Shown here in pieces: positions 35,137 through 44,413 of a DNA stretch of 64,000 bases. Source of the DNA: Anaerocolumna sedimenticola (GTDB lineage Bacteria > Bacillota > Clostridia > Lachnospirales > Lachnospiraceae); assembly GCF_009931695.1 (NCBI RefSeq), contig NZ_CP048000.1:2125501-2189500 (forward strand). Direction: 5' to 3'. Made by a program: the position numbers and the translations under genes. The notes under the pieces were generated by a model, which was not told the origin of the DNA, did no database searches, and saw nothing but the letters and a program-made list of their open reading frames with translations. Each line of letters opens with the position of its first letter. Position 1 is the first letter of the stretch.

Positions 35137-37071
35137 ATGAAGTTACTATCAATGAAAGAAATGAATATGAAAGATAAATTTTTTAGTGAATATATGCAGT
35201 TAATTCGCAATCATGTAATTCCGTATCAATGGGAAGCATTAAATGACCGTATTGAAGGAGCAGAGCCAAGTTATTGCATGCAAAATTTTAAGGTGGCTTC
35301 CGGTAAAATTCAAGGCAAATTTATGGGAATGGTTTTTCAGGACAGCGACGCCTATAAATGGCTGGAAGCGGTAGGGTATTGCCTCATGTGGAATCCGGAT
35401 AAGGAACTTGAGGAAATTGCGGATGGGGCAATTGATGATATCTGTGCAGCCCAGCAGCCCGATGGTTATCTTAATACCTACTACATAATAGGCGGTCTTG
35501 ATAAGCGTTTTACCAACTTAAAAGATCATCATGAATTATATTGTCTGGGTCACATGATAGAGGCAGCAGTTGTATATTATCAGGCAACCGGTAAACGTAA
35601 ATTTATGGATACGGCAATCCGTTATGTTGATTGTGTTAACAGTATATTTGGTGCAGAGGCCGGTAAATTACATGGCTATCCCGGCCATGAAGTTATTGAG
35701 ATGGCATTGGTTCGGTTGTATGAAGTAACAAAAGATGAAAAACACTTAAGATTAGCCAAATATTTTATTGATGAACGCGGAAAACAACCGCTTTATTTTG
35801 AATCGGAAACAATTATAAACCAAAACAATTTTCATTGGAAAGACAGTTATTTTAAATTTCAATATTATCAGGCCGGCAGGGAAGTAAGGCAGCAGGAGAA
35901 AGCAGAAGGTCATGCGGTTCGTGCAGTTTACCTCTACAGCGGTATGGCAGCCGTAGCAAACGAAACCGGGGATGAAAGTTTAATAAGAGCCTGTGAAAGA
36001 CTCTGGGATAACATAACCAATAAGCAGATGTATATTACAGGAGCAATTGGTGCTTCCAGGTATGGGGAATCCTTTACTTTTGACTATGATTTACCCAATG
36101 ATACCATTTATGCTGAAACCTGTGCGGCAGTTGGTTTAATTTTCTTCGCAAGAAGAATGTTTGAACTGACAAAAGACAGTAAATATATGAATGTGCTGGA
36201 AAGAGTTTTATTTAATGGTGCCATCAGCGGAATGTCACTGGATGGAACTAAATTCTTCTATGTAAATCCACTGGAAGTAGTTCCGGAAGCTTCTGAGAAA
36301 GATGAACAGAAAAGGCATGTTAAAGTGGAACGGCAGAAATGGTTCGGATGTGCCTGCTGTCCTCCCAACATCGCCAGGCTTTTATCTTCTATCGGCAGTT
36401 ACGCCTATACGGAAACAGACGAATGTTTCTTTATGAATCTGTATATTGGCGGGGATATTACAACGACCATTCATGGGCAGAACGTAGAATTACATGTGGA
36501 AACGAATTACCCCTGGGACGGAGCGGTAAAGATCAGTTTTAACCAGAAGGAAGAGGCAGAATTTTGTTATGCCATCCGTATTCCGGACTGGTGCAGAAAG
36601 TATGTAATAGCATTGAATGGGGAAGAGATCCAAACTGATTTGGTAAAAGGTTATGTATACCTGCACCGGAAATGGAAAAATGGAGATACTATTACCTGTG
36701 ATTTTAATATGGAAATCATATTAAACCAAGCAAATCCCAAAGTAAGGGAGGATATCGGTAAAGCAGCCATATCCAGAGGTCCGCTTATTTACTGTCTGGA
36801 GGAAGCCGATAACGGTAATAATCTGCATCGGATTTATATTAAGAAGGATACTAAGTTTACAGAACAATTTGAAAAGGACCTTCTAAAAGGTATTGTTACT
36901 TTAACCTGTGATGGAGAAAAACTGGTTGATAGCAATTGGAACGAAGAGGTTTTGTATCAAATTTACCAGGATCCGATATTTGAAAAGAAAACATTAAAAT
37001 GGATTCCATATTATTCCTGGGCAAACCGGAATCCGGGTGAAATGCTGGTTTGGGTGAGAACGAAAGTTTAA
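35137..37071 (+). CDS. Glycoside hydrolase family 127, beta-L-arabinofuranosidase-type
   Basis: A 644-residue cytoplasmic enzyme (no signal peptide) of the former DUF1680 family, known for retaining beta-L-arabinofuranosidases such as HypBA1. The N-terminal (alpha/alpha)6 barrel contains QQPDGYLNTYY, HELYCLGHMIEAAVVYYQ, GHEVIEMALVRL and TGAIGASRYGESF. The zinc/catalytic cysteine motif is WFGCACCPPNIARLL at about residue 405. Beta-sandwich domains follow. An earlier TTG (35122) is rejected: GGAG lies 9 nt before the ATG at 35137. It probably cleaves arabinosides brought in by the ABC importer just upstream. Confidence 0.92.
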   Translation: MKLLSMKEMNMKDKFFSEYMQLIRNHVIPYQWEALNDRIEGAEPSYCMQNFKVASGKIQGKFMGMVFQDSDAYKWLEAVGYCLMWNPDKELEEIADGAIDDICAAQQPDGYLNTYYIIGGLDKRFTNLKDHHELYCLGHMIEAAVVYYQATGKRKFMDTAIRYVDCVNSIFGAEAGKLHGYPGHEVIEMALVRLYEVTKDEKHLRLAKYFIDERGKQPLYFESETIINQNNFHWKDSYFKFQYYQAGREVRQQEKAEGHAVRAVYLYSGMAAVANETGDESLIRACERLWDNITNKQMYITGAIGASRYGESFTFDYDLPNDTIYAETCAAVGLIFFARRMFELTKDSKYMNVLERVLFNGAISGMSLDGTKFFYVNPLEVVPEASEKDEQKRHVKVERQKWFGCACCPPNIARLLSSIGSYAYTETDECFFMNLYIGGDITTTIHGQNVELHVETNYPWDGAVKISFNQKEEAEFCYAIRIPDWCRKYVIALNGEEIQTDLVKGYVYLHRKWKNGDTITCDFNMEIILNQANPKVREDIGKAAISRGPLIYCLEEADNGNNLHRIYIKKDTKFTEQFEKDLLKGIVTLTCDGEKLVDSNWNEEVLYQIYQDPIFEKKTLKWIPYYSWANRNPGEMLVWVRTKV

Positions 37072-37171
37072 AAAGATACATATTGCAGCTTACCTGGGAA
37101 TTATTCGGACAATAAATGCTTCCGCGGGTGGTTAGACGCTAACTATAAAAATATCGTTCCAATAACACAAT

Positions 37172-37218
37172 CAAAATTCAGAAAATCCAATAAATAGGGT
37201 TTTCTGGATTTTTTTGTA
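37172..37218 (+). terminator. Terminator after the GH127 operon
   Basis: CAGAAAATCC and GGGTTTTCTG form a stem followed by GATTTTTTTG. The remainder of the gap to 37446 is AT-rich with no other feature seen. Confidence 0.75.
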
Positions 37219-37446
37219 TTAAGTTTTTCTTAAGGTGATATTCTATCTTGTTATAAGTCTTGATTGGGAGTAAGGCTAATGATATAATTCTTATAATATA
37301 ATTGTTGTTTTACAATTAGCTATAATAATTTGAGGGTCAAAAGGACTCAAAGTATTTATGAATATATAATATACTTGTATTTATTCGAAATACTAAATTG
37401 AACTTTGATGCTCAAATCCTATAATATAAAAGATTTGGAGGATAGT

Positions 37447-38052
37447 ATGATTAAAACAATCGTTTTGGATATTGGGCAGGTTTTGGCCCATTTTAATTGG
37501 AAAGGTTATATGGAAAGCTGCGGTTATAATGAGGAAACCCTGGATAGGTTAAGCAAAGCTACCGTACTTAGTAACGTTTGGGGCGAATTTGACAGAGGAG
37601 CTCTTAGTGATGAAGAGATTACCAGGTTGTGCTGTGAATTGGATACAGGGATAAGTGAAGAAATCAAATATTTTATAAAAACCAGTTATAATACGGTACA
37701 GGAATTTCCTTATTCCGTTGATTTTATTAAGAATTTAAAGAAGAATGGTTATAAAGTTTATCTTCTGTCCAATTATGGTAAAACTAATTTTGAGTATGCA
37801 AAAAAGAATTTTAAGTTTATTCCCCTTGCAGACGGCGGTGTTATATCCTATGAAGTTAAAAGTATTAAACCGGAACCAAAGATATATAAAGCCTTGATCG
37901 ATAAGTATGATATTAATACAGAAGAAGCCGTATTTTTAGATGATTGCATTCCTAATCTGGAAGCTGCTAAAACATTCGGATTTCATACCATACATGTGAC
38001 GGAATTTGAGAAAGCTTTAGAGGATTTAAGAAAATTAGATGTAAAGATTTGA
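37447..38052 (+). CDS. HAD-superfamily hydrolase, IA-type
   Basis: A 201-residue phosphatase-like protein: motif I DIGQVLAHF (D8), cap domain from about 16 to 85, motif II LLSNYGKTN, lysine in KSIKPEPKIYKAL and motif IV FLDDCIPNLEAAK. The second acidic residue of motif I is replaced (DxGxV in place of DxDGT), as in YihX/epoxide-hydrolase-like and haloacid dehalogenase branches. An upstream ATG at 37405 is less likely; TTGGAGG lies before 37447. Substrate unknown. Confidence 0.85.
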   Translation: MIKTIVLDIGQVLAHFNWKGYMESCGYNEETLDRLSKATVLSNVWGEFDRGALSDEEITRLCCELDTGISEEIKYFIKTSYNTVQEFPYSVDFIKNLKKNGYKVYLLSNYGKTNFEYAKKNFKFIPLADGGVISYEVKSIKPEPKIYKALIDKYDINTEEAVFLDDCIPNLEAAKTFGFHTIHVTEFEKALEDLRKLDVKI

Positions 38053-38092
38053 TGAAATCCATACAGGACGGTCCATATCCGTGCTAATAAAC

Positions 38093-38154
38093 AGGGCTTT
38101 TGCAAATTCTTTAAGCTGGTGTTAAATCCTTTAAGAATTTTGCAGCAGCCCCTT
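38093..38154. terminator. Bidirectional terminator-like hairpin
   Basis: GGGCTTTTGCAAATTCTTTAA pairs imperfectly with TTAAGAATTTTGCAGCAGCCCC between convergent genes (arms are 38094-38114 and 38131-38152; each quoted arm is given once only as a guide). Confidence 0.6.
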
Positions 38155-38207
38155 TGCATATTTGATAGTATAAGTAACATTATTCTTAACTGCTAAGTTT
38201 AAATAAA

Positions 38208-39490
38208 TCAGAAGAAATTATTGATCCAGCAAGGTTTTTTATAGATAAAATCTGCAGCTTTTTCTTTATTGCAATACAGGGTGATTCCTTCTAGATAATC
38301 CAGATCAGTAACATCATAACAACCAACTAAAACGGCAGAAAATTGATTGATCGTCATCTCCATATCAACATCCATAGGTTCCTTTGCCGAGGCGGAGGTA
38401 TCCGGTAAAACTTCCTTTATACCTGGTGAGCCAGTTTCCTCAAAGGTTATTTCTTTTGTCCTGCCGTCTCGATAAACCACGTGAAAAACTCCGTTGTTCT
38501 GGTTTATAAAGGAATCTGTAATTTTAATACTCATTTCTCCGCTGTCTTTAAAGATGGCATGATTTAAAACCTCTTTGACATTAATAACCCGTACCATTCC
38601 GTTTTGCCTGATACTGCGGCTGCTTTTTGACTGGGAGTAATCCTCACAGAAATATTCTAAGGATAAACACCTTGGTGCATTAAATTGTACCGTATTATAA
38701 TCGGCGGAAAAGGTCTTAACAAAACTCATAATAGCTTTTAAAGTGGTAAAGTTGTCATATACCATTTCCTTGCAGTCAAGAATAATCTGATTAGGCTCAT
38801 TAAGTTTATCAAATACGAAATAACCTTTTGGGATCCCCGCTTTATCTTTATAAAGATAAGCCTGCCTGCTTCCTTTAAACGGATTTGAAGATTTTAATAC
38901 TTCCCAGTCATAAGAATCCCTGTTTACCATCATATTATATTTTTCCGCAAATGTTTTATAAGCAGTTTCAAACTCAGAGTAATTCCCGTCTCCCCGATAT
39001 AAGTGAAATGTACCGTCATAGTAATTATTAGGAATCGTATTCAGATTGAAATTCCAGCGAATGCTTTGGGAGGAGGGGATATAGCCAAAATTCATATAAA
39101 ACTTTTCACTGAAAGGGTATAAATAGGAAAAGGAGATTCCACGTTTGTACATATCTTTTAAAACTTCTCGAAACATTTCACGGACGGCCCCTTTTCTTCT
39201 GTGTTGGGGATAAGTGCATACACCTCCGATTCCGGCCATTTTTAATTGATTTCCGTCAAAAAAAACTTCGTAAGGAAGTACACTGAGACAGGACATCATT
39301 TCTTCTTCTTCCGTAAAGGCAGCAAACGTATCTGTAAAATAAGCATCACTTTTGGAGGGGGATTTTCTTTTATACTCTTTATGTAATCTTCAGTGGTCTT
39401 ACCCTTGGTGTCATGGATCCAGTTAAAGCACAGGGAAGATATATTCCTTGCCTCCATAAGTTCAGTTTCCTTTATTCTTCGAACTATCAT
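38208..39490 (-). pseudogene. Eis-like GNAT acetyltransferase, frameshifted
   Basis: The N-terminal frame (from ATG 39490, MIVRRIKETELMEARNISSL) and the C-terminal frame (39299-38208) fit one protein of about 427 residues once one A is added to the A4 run at 39350-39353. The acetyl-CoA loop GVCTYPQHRRKGAVREMF is split over that junction region, followed by YLYPFSEKFYMNFGY, a second GNAT-like domain and a sterol-carrier-like C terminus, as in the Eis family. A paralogue lies at 49747-50949. GGAGG precedes 39490 on the minus strand. Substrate unknown; Eis relatives acetylate amines including aminoglycosides. Confidence 0.8.
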
Positions 39491-39770
39491 TAATATTAAA
39501 ACCTCCAATATTAAAATAATGTTTCATGTGACCGGTAAAGACTTGAGTATCACACACAAATCCATACTAATTTATCAATAATTATATCAGTAAAAGACTA
39601 ACAAAACAAGAACAAAAGGAAAATAATGGGTTCCATGCCGCTTTTTAGGGGGATAGCTTGACATTAAATGGGGGCGAGGGTAATATGAAAGAGAGATATG
39701 ATTATGTATACAACAGATAAAGGATTATCGCTCAGATAAAACAAAAATCAAGTCTTATTCACTTATTTTT

Positions 39771-39790
39771 AATACCGCAGAAGCGGTATT
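39771..39790 (+). repeat. Hairpin before leader element C
   Basis: AATACCG and CGGTATT pair across a 6-nt loop and are followed by AAAACGGGAAGG. The same arrangement, with a different stem sequence, precedes leader A (11192-11210) and, with ACAATGGGAAC, leader D (52092-52115). Confidence 0.55.
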
Positions 39791-39800
39791 AAAACGGGAA

Positions 39801-39908
39801 GGTTGAAAGAAAATATAAAAGAAAGGTCAGCCACAAAAAATTCTTTCAACTATTAGTTTGTGGCAGCAGCATATCTGAAGCAGATATGTTATTTACAGGG
39901 TAAATAGT
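39801..39908 (+). promoter_or_regulatory. Pseudoknotted leader element, copy C (iron alcohol dehydrogenase)
   Basis: P1 GTTGAAAGAA pairs with TTCTTTCAAC (39841-39850). P2 GCCACAAA (39830-39837) pairs with TTTGTGGC (39857-39864). P3 is CATATC/GATATG (39870-39888). The tail TTATTTACAGGGTAAATAGT reaches the ATG at 39909. P1 and P2 are both perfect. Confidence 0.78.
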
Positions 39909-41078
39909 ATGAACAATTTTACATTTTACAGCCCTACTTATTTTGTATTCGGTAAAGAGCAGGAGGAAAAAACCGGCAGTTATATTAAAAGATTCGGCGG
40001 ATCAAAAGTACTGATTCATTACGGCGGAGGTTCCGTTATACGTTCAGGTTTATTAGACAGGGTAAAAGCTTCCTTAACAGAAGAGGGGATTGACTTTCTG
40101 GAATTAGGAGGGGTGAAACCAAATCCGAGAAGCGGTCTGGTATATGAGGGGATTAAGATTTGCAAGGAAAACAAGGTTGATTTTATTCTGGCAGTAGGCG
40201 GAGGCAGTGCTATCGATTCTGCTAAGGCAATAGCGGCCGGAGCCTTATATGACGGAGATTTTTGGGATTTTTATGAGGGAAAACCGGTGGATAAGGCTCT
40301 GAAAGTCGGAACTGTTTTAACCATTGCCGCAGCAGGCAGTGAGGGATCTGGTGATACGGTAATTACGAAAGAAGAAGGTATGCTTAAGAGGGGTGCCGGA
40401 GGAGAAGCATTACGACCGGTATTTTCTATTTTAAATCCTGAATTAACAAAGACGCTTCCGGCTTATCAGACAGCCTGCGGCGCAACGGATATTATGGCAC
40501 ATGTATTTGAACGTTATTTTACCAATACGAAAGAAGTAGAAGTGACGGACCGGTTGTGTGAGGCAGTTTTATTAACCATGATCAAAGAAGTGCCCAAAGT
40601 AATAGCTGACCCCAATGATTATGAAGCAAGAGCCAATATCATGTGGGCAGGGATGGTAGCCCATAACAATTTAGTTGGTGTCGGACGGGAGCAGGATTGG
40701 TCAAGTCATAATATTGAACATGAGCTGTCTGCTTTATATGATTGTGCCCATGGTGCAGGTCTGGCGGTCGTTTTTCCTGCCTGGATGACTTATGTTATGA
40801 AACATGATATTAATCGATTTGCCCAGGTCGCTGTAAGAGTATGGGGATGTCATATGGATTTTACTCATCCTGAGGAAACGGCTATGGAGGGGATTCATTG
40901 CTTAAAACAATTTTTAACCTCTATTGGAATGCCTGTAACGTTTAAAGAGCTGGGTGCTAAGGAGGAGGATATTCCTGCTTTGGCAGAGAAAATTGGTTTG
41001 GAAAAAGACGAGACAATGGGTAGTTTTGTAAAATTAACCACAAAAGATGTTGAAAATATATTATATCTTGCTTTATAG
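39909..41078 (+). CDS. Iron-containing alcohol dehydrogenase (BdhA/YqhD type)
   Basis: NAD(P)H-dependent reduction of aldehydes such as butyraldehyde or other short aldehydes. The 389-residue protein has a Rossmann-like N-terminal domain with AVGGGSAIDSAKAIA (GGGSxxD). Metal ligands are in ATDIMAHVFERY, SHNIEHELSA and DCAHGAGLAVVFPAWM (one Asp, three His). The start lies at the end of leader element C and has no strong ribosome site. It stands alone, with a lipoprotein gene downstream. Confidence 0.93.
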   Translation: MNNFTFYSPTYFVFGKEQEEKTGSYIKRFGGSKVLIHYGGGSVIRSGLLDRVKASLTEEGIDFLELGGVKPNPRSGLVYEGIKICKENKVDFILAVGGGSAIDSAKAIAAGALYDGDFWDFYEGKPVDKALKVGTVLTIAAAGSEGSGDTVITKEEGMLKRGAGGEALRPVFSILNPELTKTLPAYQTACGATDIMAHVFERYFTNTKEVEVTDRLCEAVLLTMIKEVPKVIADPNDYEARANIMWAGMVAHNNLVGVGREQDWSSHNIEHELSALYDCAHGAGLAVVFPAWMTYVMKHDINRFAQVAVRVWGCHMDFTHPEETAMEGIHCLKQFLTSIGMPVTFKELGAKEEDIPALAEKIGLEKDETMGSFVKLTTKDVENILYLAL

Positions 41079-41155
41079 ATAAAGATAATCTTTCGATGCC
41101 TTTCCCTTAAGCGCTTTATTTTGCACCGGTATTTATTCAAAGAAATGGAGATAAA

Positions 41156-41938
41156 ATGATAAAAAAACAAATGACAGTGGTATTTATCTGTCTTTTTGCC
41201 GGGAGTCTGCTGTTTACGGCCTGCCGGAAAGAGGATAAGAATAACCAGGAAAATACAACGGAAGAGACAATTACTGAGACGGTAGCTACAGCGGAACAAT
41301 CAGAAGAAACGATAGATAACAGTATAGGAGCTGATACAAAAGAGACGGAGGAAGAAACAGAACCCGGAACGGAATCTGAAACAGAAGAGTCTATCAGTGA
41401 AAAGGATGCCTTAAAGTACATTCAGGATAAGATAGGGGACAGAGGATACTATTTCGAAGTAGTAGATGATAATTTAGTGTTAGAAGACAAGAACTATTAT
41501 GTTTACCAAATCAGTGACAGTGATGGGCCGATTGAACCAGACGTATTGGTGAATAAACGGACCGGTGAGCTTTCCTGTTATTACTCAGACGGAAGTACGG
41601 CAGCTTTTTCCGAGTATCCTTTATATGTCAAACCGGATACGGATACGGATTCAGATTCAGTTTCATCGGGAGAAATTTCACAGAATGAGGCATTGTCCAA
41701 GTTAGGGAAAGTTTCAGCCAAAGACTTAGGTCTTCCGGCAGAGTTATCAGAATATTCTATTATTTTTGATGACTGGACCACAAATATAAACGGTAAAGAG
41801 TGTTATGGTATAAACGCTTATGCGAAAGACAAGGAGCGGATGATCAGTATGGGACTATTTTACGTGACCATAGATGGAAGCACCATGTATAAATTTGACA
41901 GTTTACTGGATGATTTTGTAGAATTAAAAGAGAAATAA
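41156..41938 (+). CDS. Lipoprotein of unknown function
   Basis: A 260-residue exported protein with lipobox LLFTAC (cysteine about 22), an acidic Thr/Glu-rich linker to about residue 80, then two related-looking globular segments. The first begins SEKDALKYIQDKIGDRGYYF and a central YQISDSDGPIEPDVLVNKRTGE follows; the second has NEALSKLGKVSAKDLGLP. A PepSY-like fold is possible for the first segment. GGAG lies before the ATG. Function not recognised. Confidence 0.75.
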   Translation: MIKKQMTVVFICLFAGSLLFTACRKEDKNNQENTTEETITETVATAEQSEETIDNSIGADTKETEEETEPGTESETEESISEKDALKYIQDKIGDRGYYFEVVDDNLVLEDKNYYVYQISDSDGPIEPDVLVNKRTGELSCYYSDGSTAAFSEYPLYVKPDTDTDSDSVSSGEISQNEALSKLGKVSAKDLGLPAELSEYSIIFDDWTTNINGKECYGINAYAKDKERMISMGLFYVTIDGSTMYKFDSLLDDFVELKEK

Positions 41939-42011
41939 AAAAGCTGCTGAATATTTAAACCGGTGAAACACGCGTTAAGTGTTCCACCACCTTAAATATC
42001 CGGCAGCTTTT
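41939..42011. terminator. Bidirectional terminator between lipoprotein gene and metY
   Basis: AAAAGCTGC...AATATTTAA pairs with TTAAATATCCGGCAGCTTTT around an irregular loop that contains a small ACGCG/CGTT segment. It lies between convergent genes. Confidence 0.75.
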
Positions 42012-42065
42012 CAATTTATATCCTGTAGTTTCCATAACGTCAATTCAAATAGATTGTGTTATTAT

Positions 42066-43349
42066 CTATTTTCCAAAAGCCTGATTTAAATCATAGATTA
42101 TATCATCGATATGTTCAATACCAATAGATAAGCGGATGGTATTTGGTTTGATACCGGAGGCAAGTAATTCTTCTTCTGTCATTTGAGAGTGAGTTGTACT
42201 TGCAGGATGAATTACTAAGGATTTAACATCAGCAACATTGGCAAGTAAAGAGAATATCTCTAATCTGTCAATAAAATCCTGTGCATCTTTTGCTCCGCCT
42301 TTGATTTCAAATGTAAAGATGGAACCGCCGCCATTGGGAAAATATTTATTGTATAAAGTATGATATGGATTATCCGGTAAGGACGGATGATTTACATATT
42401 CTACCTGAGGGTGTGATTTCAGAAAATCTACCACTTTTAATGTATTTTCCACATGACGTTCCACACGAAGGGATAAAGTTTCCAAGCCTTGCAGGAATAG
42501 GAAAGAATTGAAAGGACTTAGAGTAGCACCGGTATCCCTAAGAAGAGTAACACGGGCTTTTATAATATAAGCGGCTGCTCCAACAGCACCTGTAAAGCTG
42601 ATTCCGTGATAACTTGGATTTGGTTCCGTAAGGTATGGGAATTTACCGGAAGCAGCCCAGTCAAATTTACCGGAATCTATAATAACGCCGCCAATGCTTG
42701 TTCCATGCCCGCCAATAAATTTCGTAGCGGAATGAACGATAATATCCGCACCGTATTCAATTGGGCGAAAAAGGTATGGTGTTGCAAATGTATTATCAAC
42801 GATTAATGGAATGCCGTTTTTATGTGCGATATCCGCAACAACCTCGATATCAATAATACTGGAATTAGGATTTCCAAGGCTTTCAATAAAGATTGCTTTC
42901 GTATTCGGTAAAATAGCTGCCTCAAAGCTTCCCTCTTCATCTGCATTAACAAAGGTAGTGGCGATTCCGAAATCTTTTAAGGTATGGGCAAATAAATTAT
43001 AAGTTCCGCCATATATGGTATTGGCTGAAACGATATGATCCCCTGCGTGGGCTATATTCTGGATTGCATATGTAATAGCAGCGGAACCGGAAGCAGTAGC
43101 TAATGCTGCGATACCCCCTTCTAAGGCAGCGATACGTTGCTCAAATGCATCAGAGGTAGGATTCATAATACGGGAATAGATATTACCACCCTCCGATAAG
43201 TTAAATCGTCCTGCGGCCTGTGCTGAATTTGCAAATACATAAGAAGAAGTCTGATAAATCGGCACGCAGCGGGCATCTGTGGCGGAATCCGGTTTCTCCT
43301 GACCTACATGAAGTTGCAGTGTTTCAAATTTTAGATTACGTTTTTCCAT
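42066..43349 (-). CDS. metY: O-acetylhomoserine sulfhydrylase
   Basis: PLP enzyme that makes homocysteine (or methionine precursors) from O-acetylhomoserine and sulfide. The 427-residue protein has the family start [45 protein letters not shown], the PLP lysine in [16 protein letters not shown], and [16 protein letters not shown] at 43361 would overlap the ribosome site GAAAGGTGG, so the ATG at 43349 is chosen. A promoter lies at 43405-43433, and an Rrf2 regulator gene is directly upstream on the same strand. Confidence 0.95.
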   Translation of the reverse strand: MEKRNLKFETLQLHVGQEKPDSATDARCVPIYQTSSYVFANSAQAAGRFNLSEGGNIYSRIMNPTSDAFEQRIAALEGGIAALATASGSAAITYAIQNIAHAGDHIVSANTIYGGTYNLFAHTLKDFGIATTFVNADEEGSFEAAILPNTKAIFIESLGNPNSSIIDIEVVADIAHKNGIPLIVDNTFATPYLFRPIEYGADIIVHSATKFIGGHGTSIGGVIIDSGKFDWAASGKFPYLTEPNPSYHGISFTGAVGAAAYIIKARVTLLRDTGATLSPFNSFLFLQGLETLSLRVERHVENTLKVVDFLKSHPQVEYVNHPSLPDNPYHTLYNKYFPNGGGSIFTFEIKGGAKDAQDFIDRLEIFSLLANVADVKSLVIHPASTTHSQMTEEELLASGIKPNTIRLSIGIEHIDDIIYDLNQAFGK

Positions 43350-43404
43350 AAAAAATACCACCTTTCAGATAATATATAAAACCTATTGGAAAACTATGAA
43401 ATGA

Positions 43405-43433
43405 AGTATAATAGAAAATCTTGCCAATGTCAA
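43405..43433 (-). promoter_or_regulatory. Promoter of metY
   Basis: On the minus strand TTGACA (43433-43428) and TATACT (43410-43405) are separated by exactly 17 nt. The -35 hexamer overlaps the left arm of a 13-bp inverted repeat. Confidence 0.75.
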
Positions 43434-43482
43434 GAAAAATATGTTAATTTACTTTAATATTTTTCCTGTCATTGGCAAGATT
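43417..43482. promoter_or_regulatory. Inverted repeat over the metY promoter
   Basis: AATCTTGCCAATG (43417-43429) and CATTGGCAAGATT (43470-43482) are perfectly complementary; inner AT-rich bases extend the pairing. It lies after the Rrf2 gene and over the metY -35 region, so it could serve as the terminator for one and an operator or leader switch for the other. Confidence 0.6.
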
Positions 43483-43545
43483 AATTTTTATACAGTCAAC
43501 CCACCGCTTACGCTACCCTAAGAATGGGGGGACTTACTTGTAAGG

Positions 43546-43983
43546 TTAAATTACGTAATCATTTCCTGTCAGACTATTTTGTTTATCAACCAGATCTGCT
43601 AAAGTTATATTATCCACTACATTATTAATAGCATCATTTAATTTCATCCAGACATCCAAAGTAGCACATTGACTGCTGCGGGTACAAAGATTTGTTTCAT
43701 CCTCTAAACAGGCAACCGGGGCAAGGCTTCCTTCAATTAAGCGAAGAATTGCGCCAACGGTATATTCTTCCGGGGCTTTTGCAAGACGATAACCGCCTTG
43801 CGCACCACGGATGCTTTTTACATATCCGGCCTTACTAAGTTGTGTAATGATCTGTTCCAAATATTTATCAGAAATTTCCTGCCTAGCTGAAATACTTTTA
43901 ATGGTTATATATTCACCGGTATTATGCATTGCAAGATCTAACATTAACCTTAGGGCATAACGTCCTTTTGTTGAAATCTTCAT
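43546..43983 (-). CDS. Rrf2-family transcription regulator (CymR/IscR-like)
   Basis: A 145-residue winged-helix regulator (MKISTKGRYALRLMLDLAMH, then the helix-turn-helix ISARQEISDKYLEQI and wing RGAQGGYRLAK). It has cysteines in CLEDETNLC and TRSSQC, similar in placement to the [2Fe-2S] ligands of IscR but with different spacing (7 and 5). Its place upstream of metY points to control of sulfur amino-acid genes, as with CymR; cluster sensing is also possible. AGGAGG precedes the start on the minus strand. Confidence 0.9.
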   Translation of the reverse strand: MKISTKGRYALRLMLDLAMHNTGEYITIKSISARQEISDKYLEQIITQLSKAGYVKSIRGAQGGYRLAKAPEEYTVGAILRLIEGSLAPVACLEDETNLCTRSSQCATLDVWMKLNDAINNVVDNITLADLVDKQNSLTGNDYVI

Positions 43984-44083
43984 AAAGACCTCCTTATTAA
44001 ATAGTATTGGTTAATATTTATATTACCATGGGAATACTATGTTTACAAGTACTAATGCCGAGTTTTACAGTAAAATCACTTAT

Positions 44084-44234
44084 TAGGTAATTGCGAAACT
44101 CTAAAGTTTTTTGGATATACCATACAATTAATACAATTTCATAGCTTCAGTTGCCTTTAGGGGCAAAATTCAGCTCTGAAATTGTATTAATTGCATGGCA
44201 TATAAATACAATAATCTAGTTTCGCAATTACCTG
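44084..44234. mobile_element. MITE-like element, full copy 3
   Basis: Termini AGGTAATTGCGAAACT and AGTTTCGCAATTACCT, with internal palindrome ATACAATTAATACAATTTC/GAAATTGTATTAATTGCAT and a central TTGCC/GGCAA hairpin. It aligns with copy 2 (22028-22180) over nearly its full length and shares termini with copy 1 (13130-13195). Confidence 0.75.
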
Positions 44235-44413
44235 AAATCATTTATATTTGAGAGGGAAAAACCAGCAAGATGTCATGCTATTATTAAAATTTAATGCTAA
44301 AAACCAATGTGATTTATTGTATCTTACCTTTTTGTATGATAAAATAGTCCTGTGTTATAATAAAATTAACAGGAGAACATGATAAGAAAGAGCATTATGC
44401 CGAGGGAGGCAAA

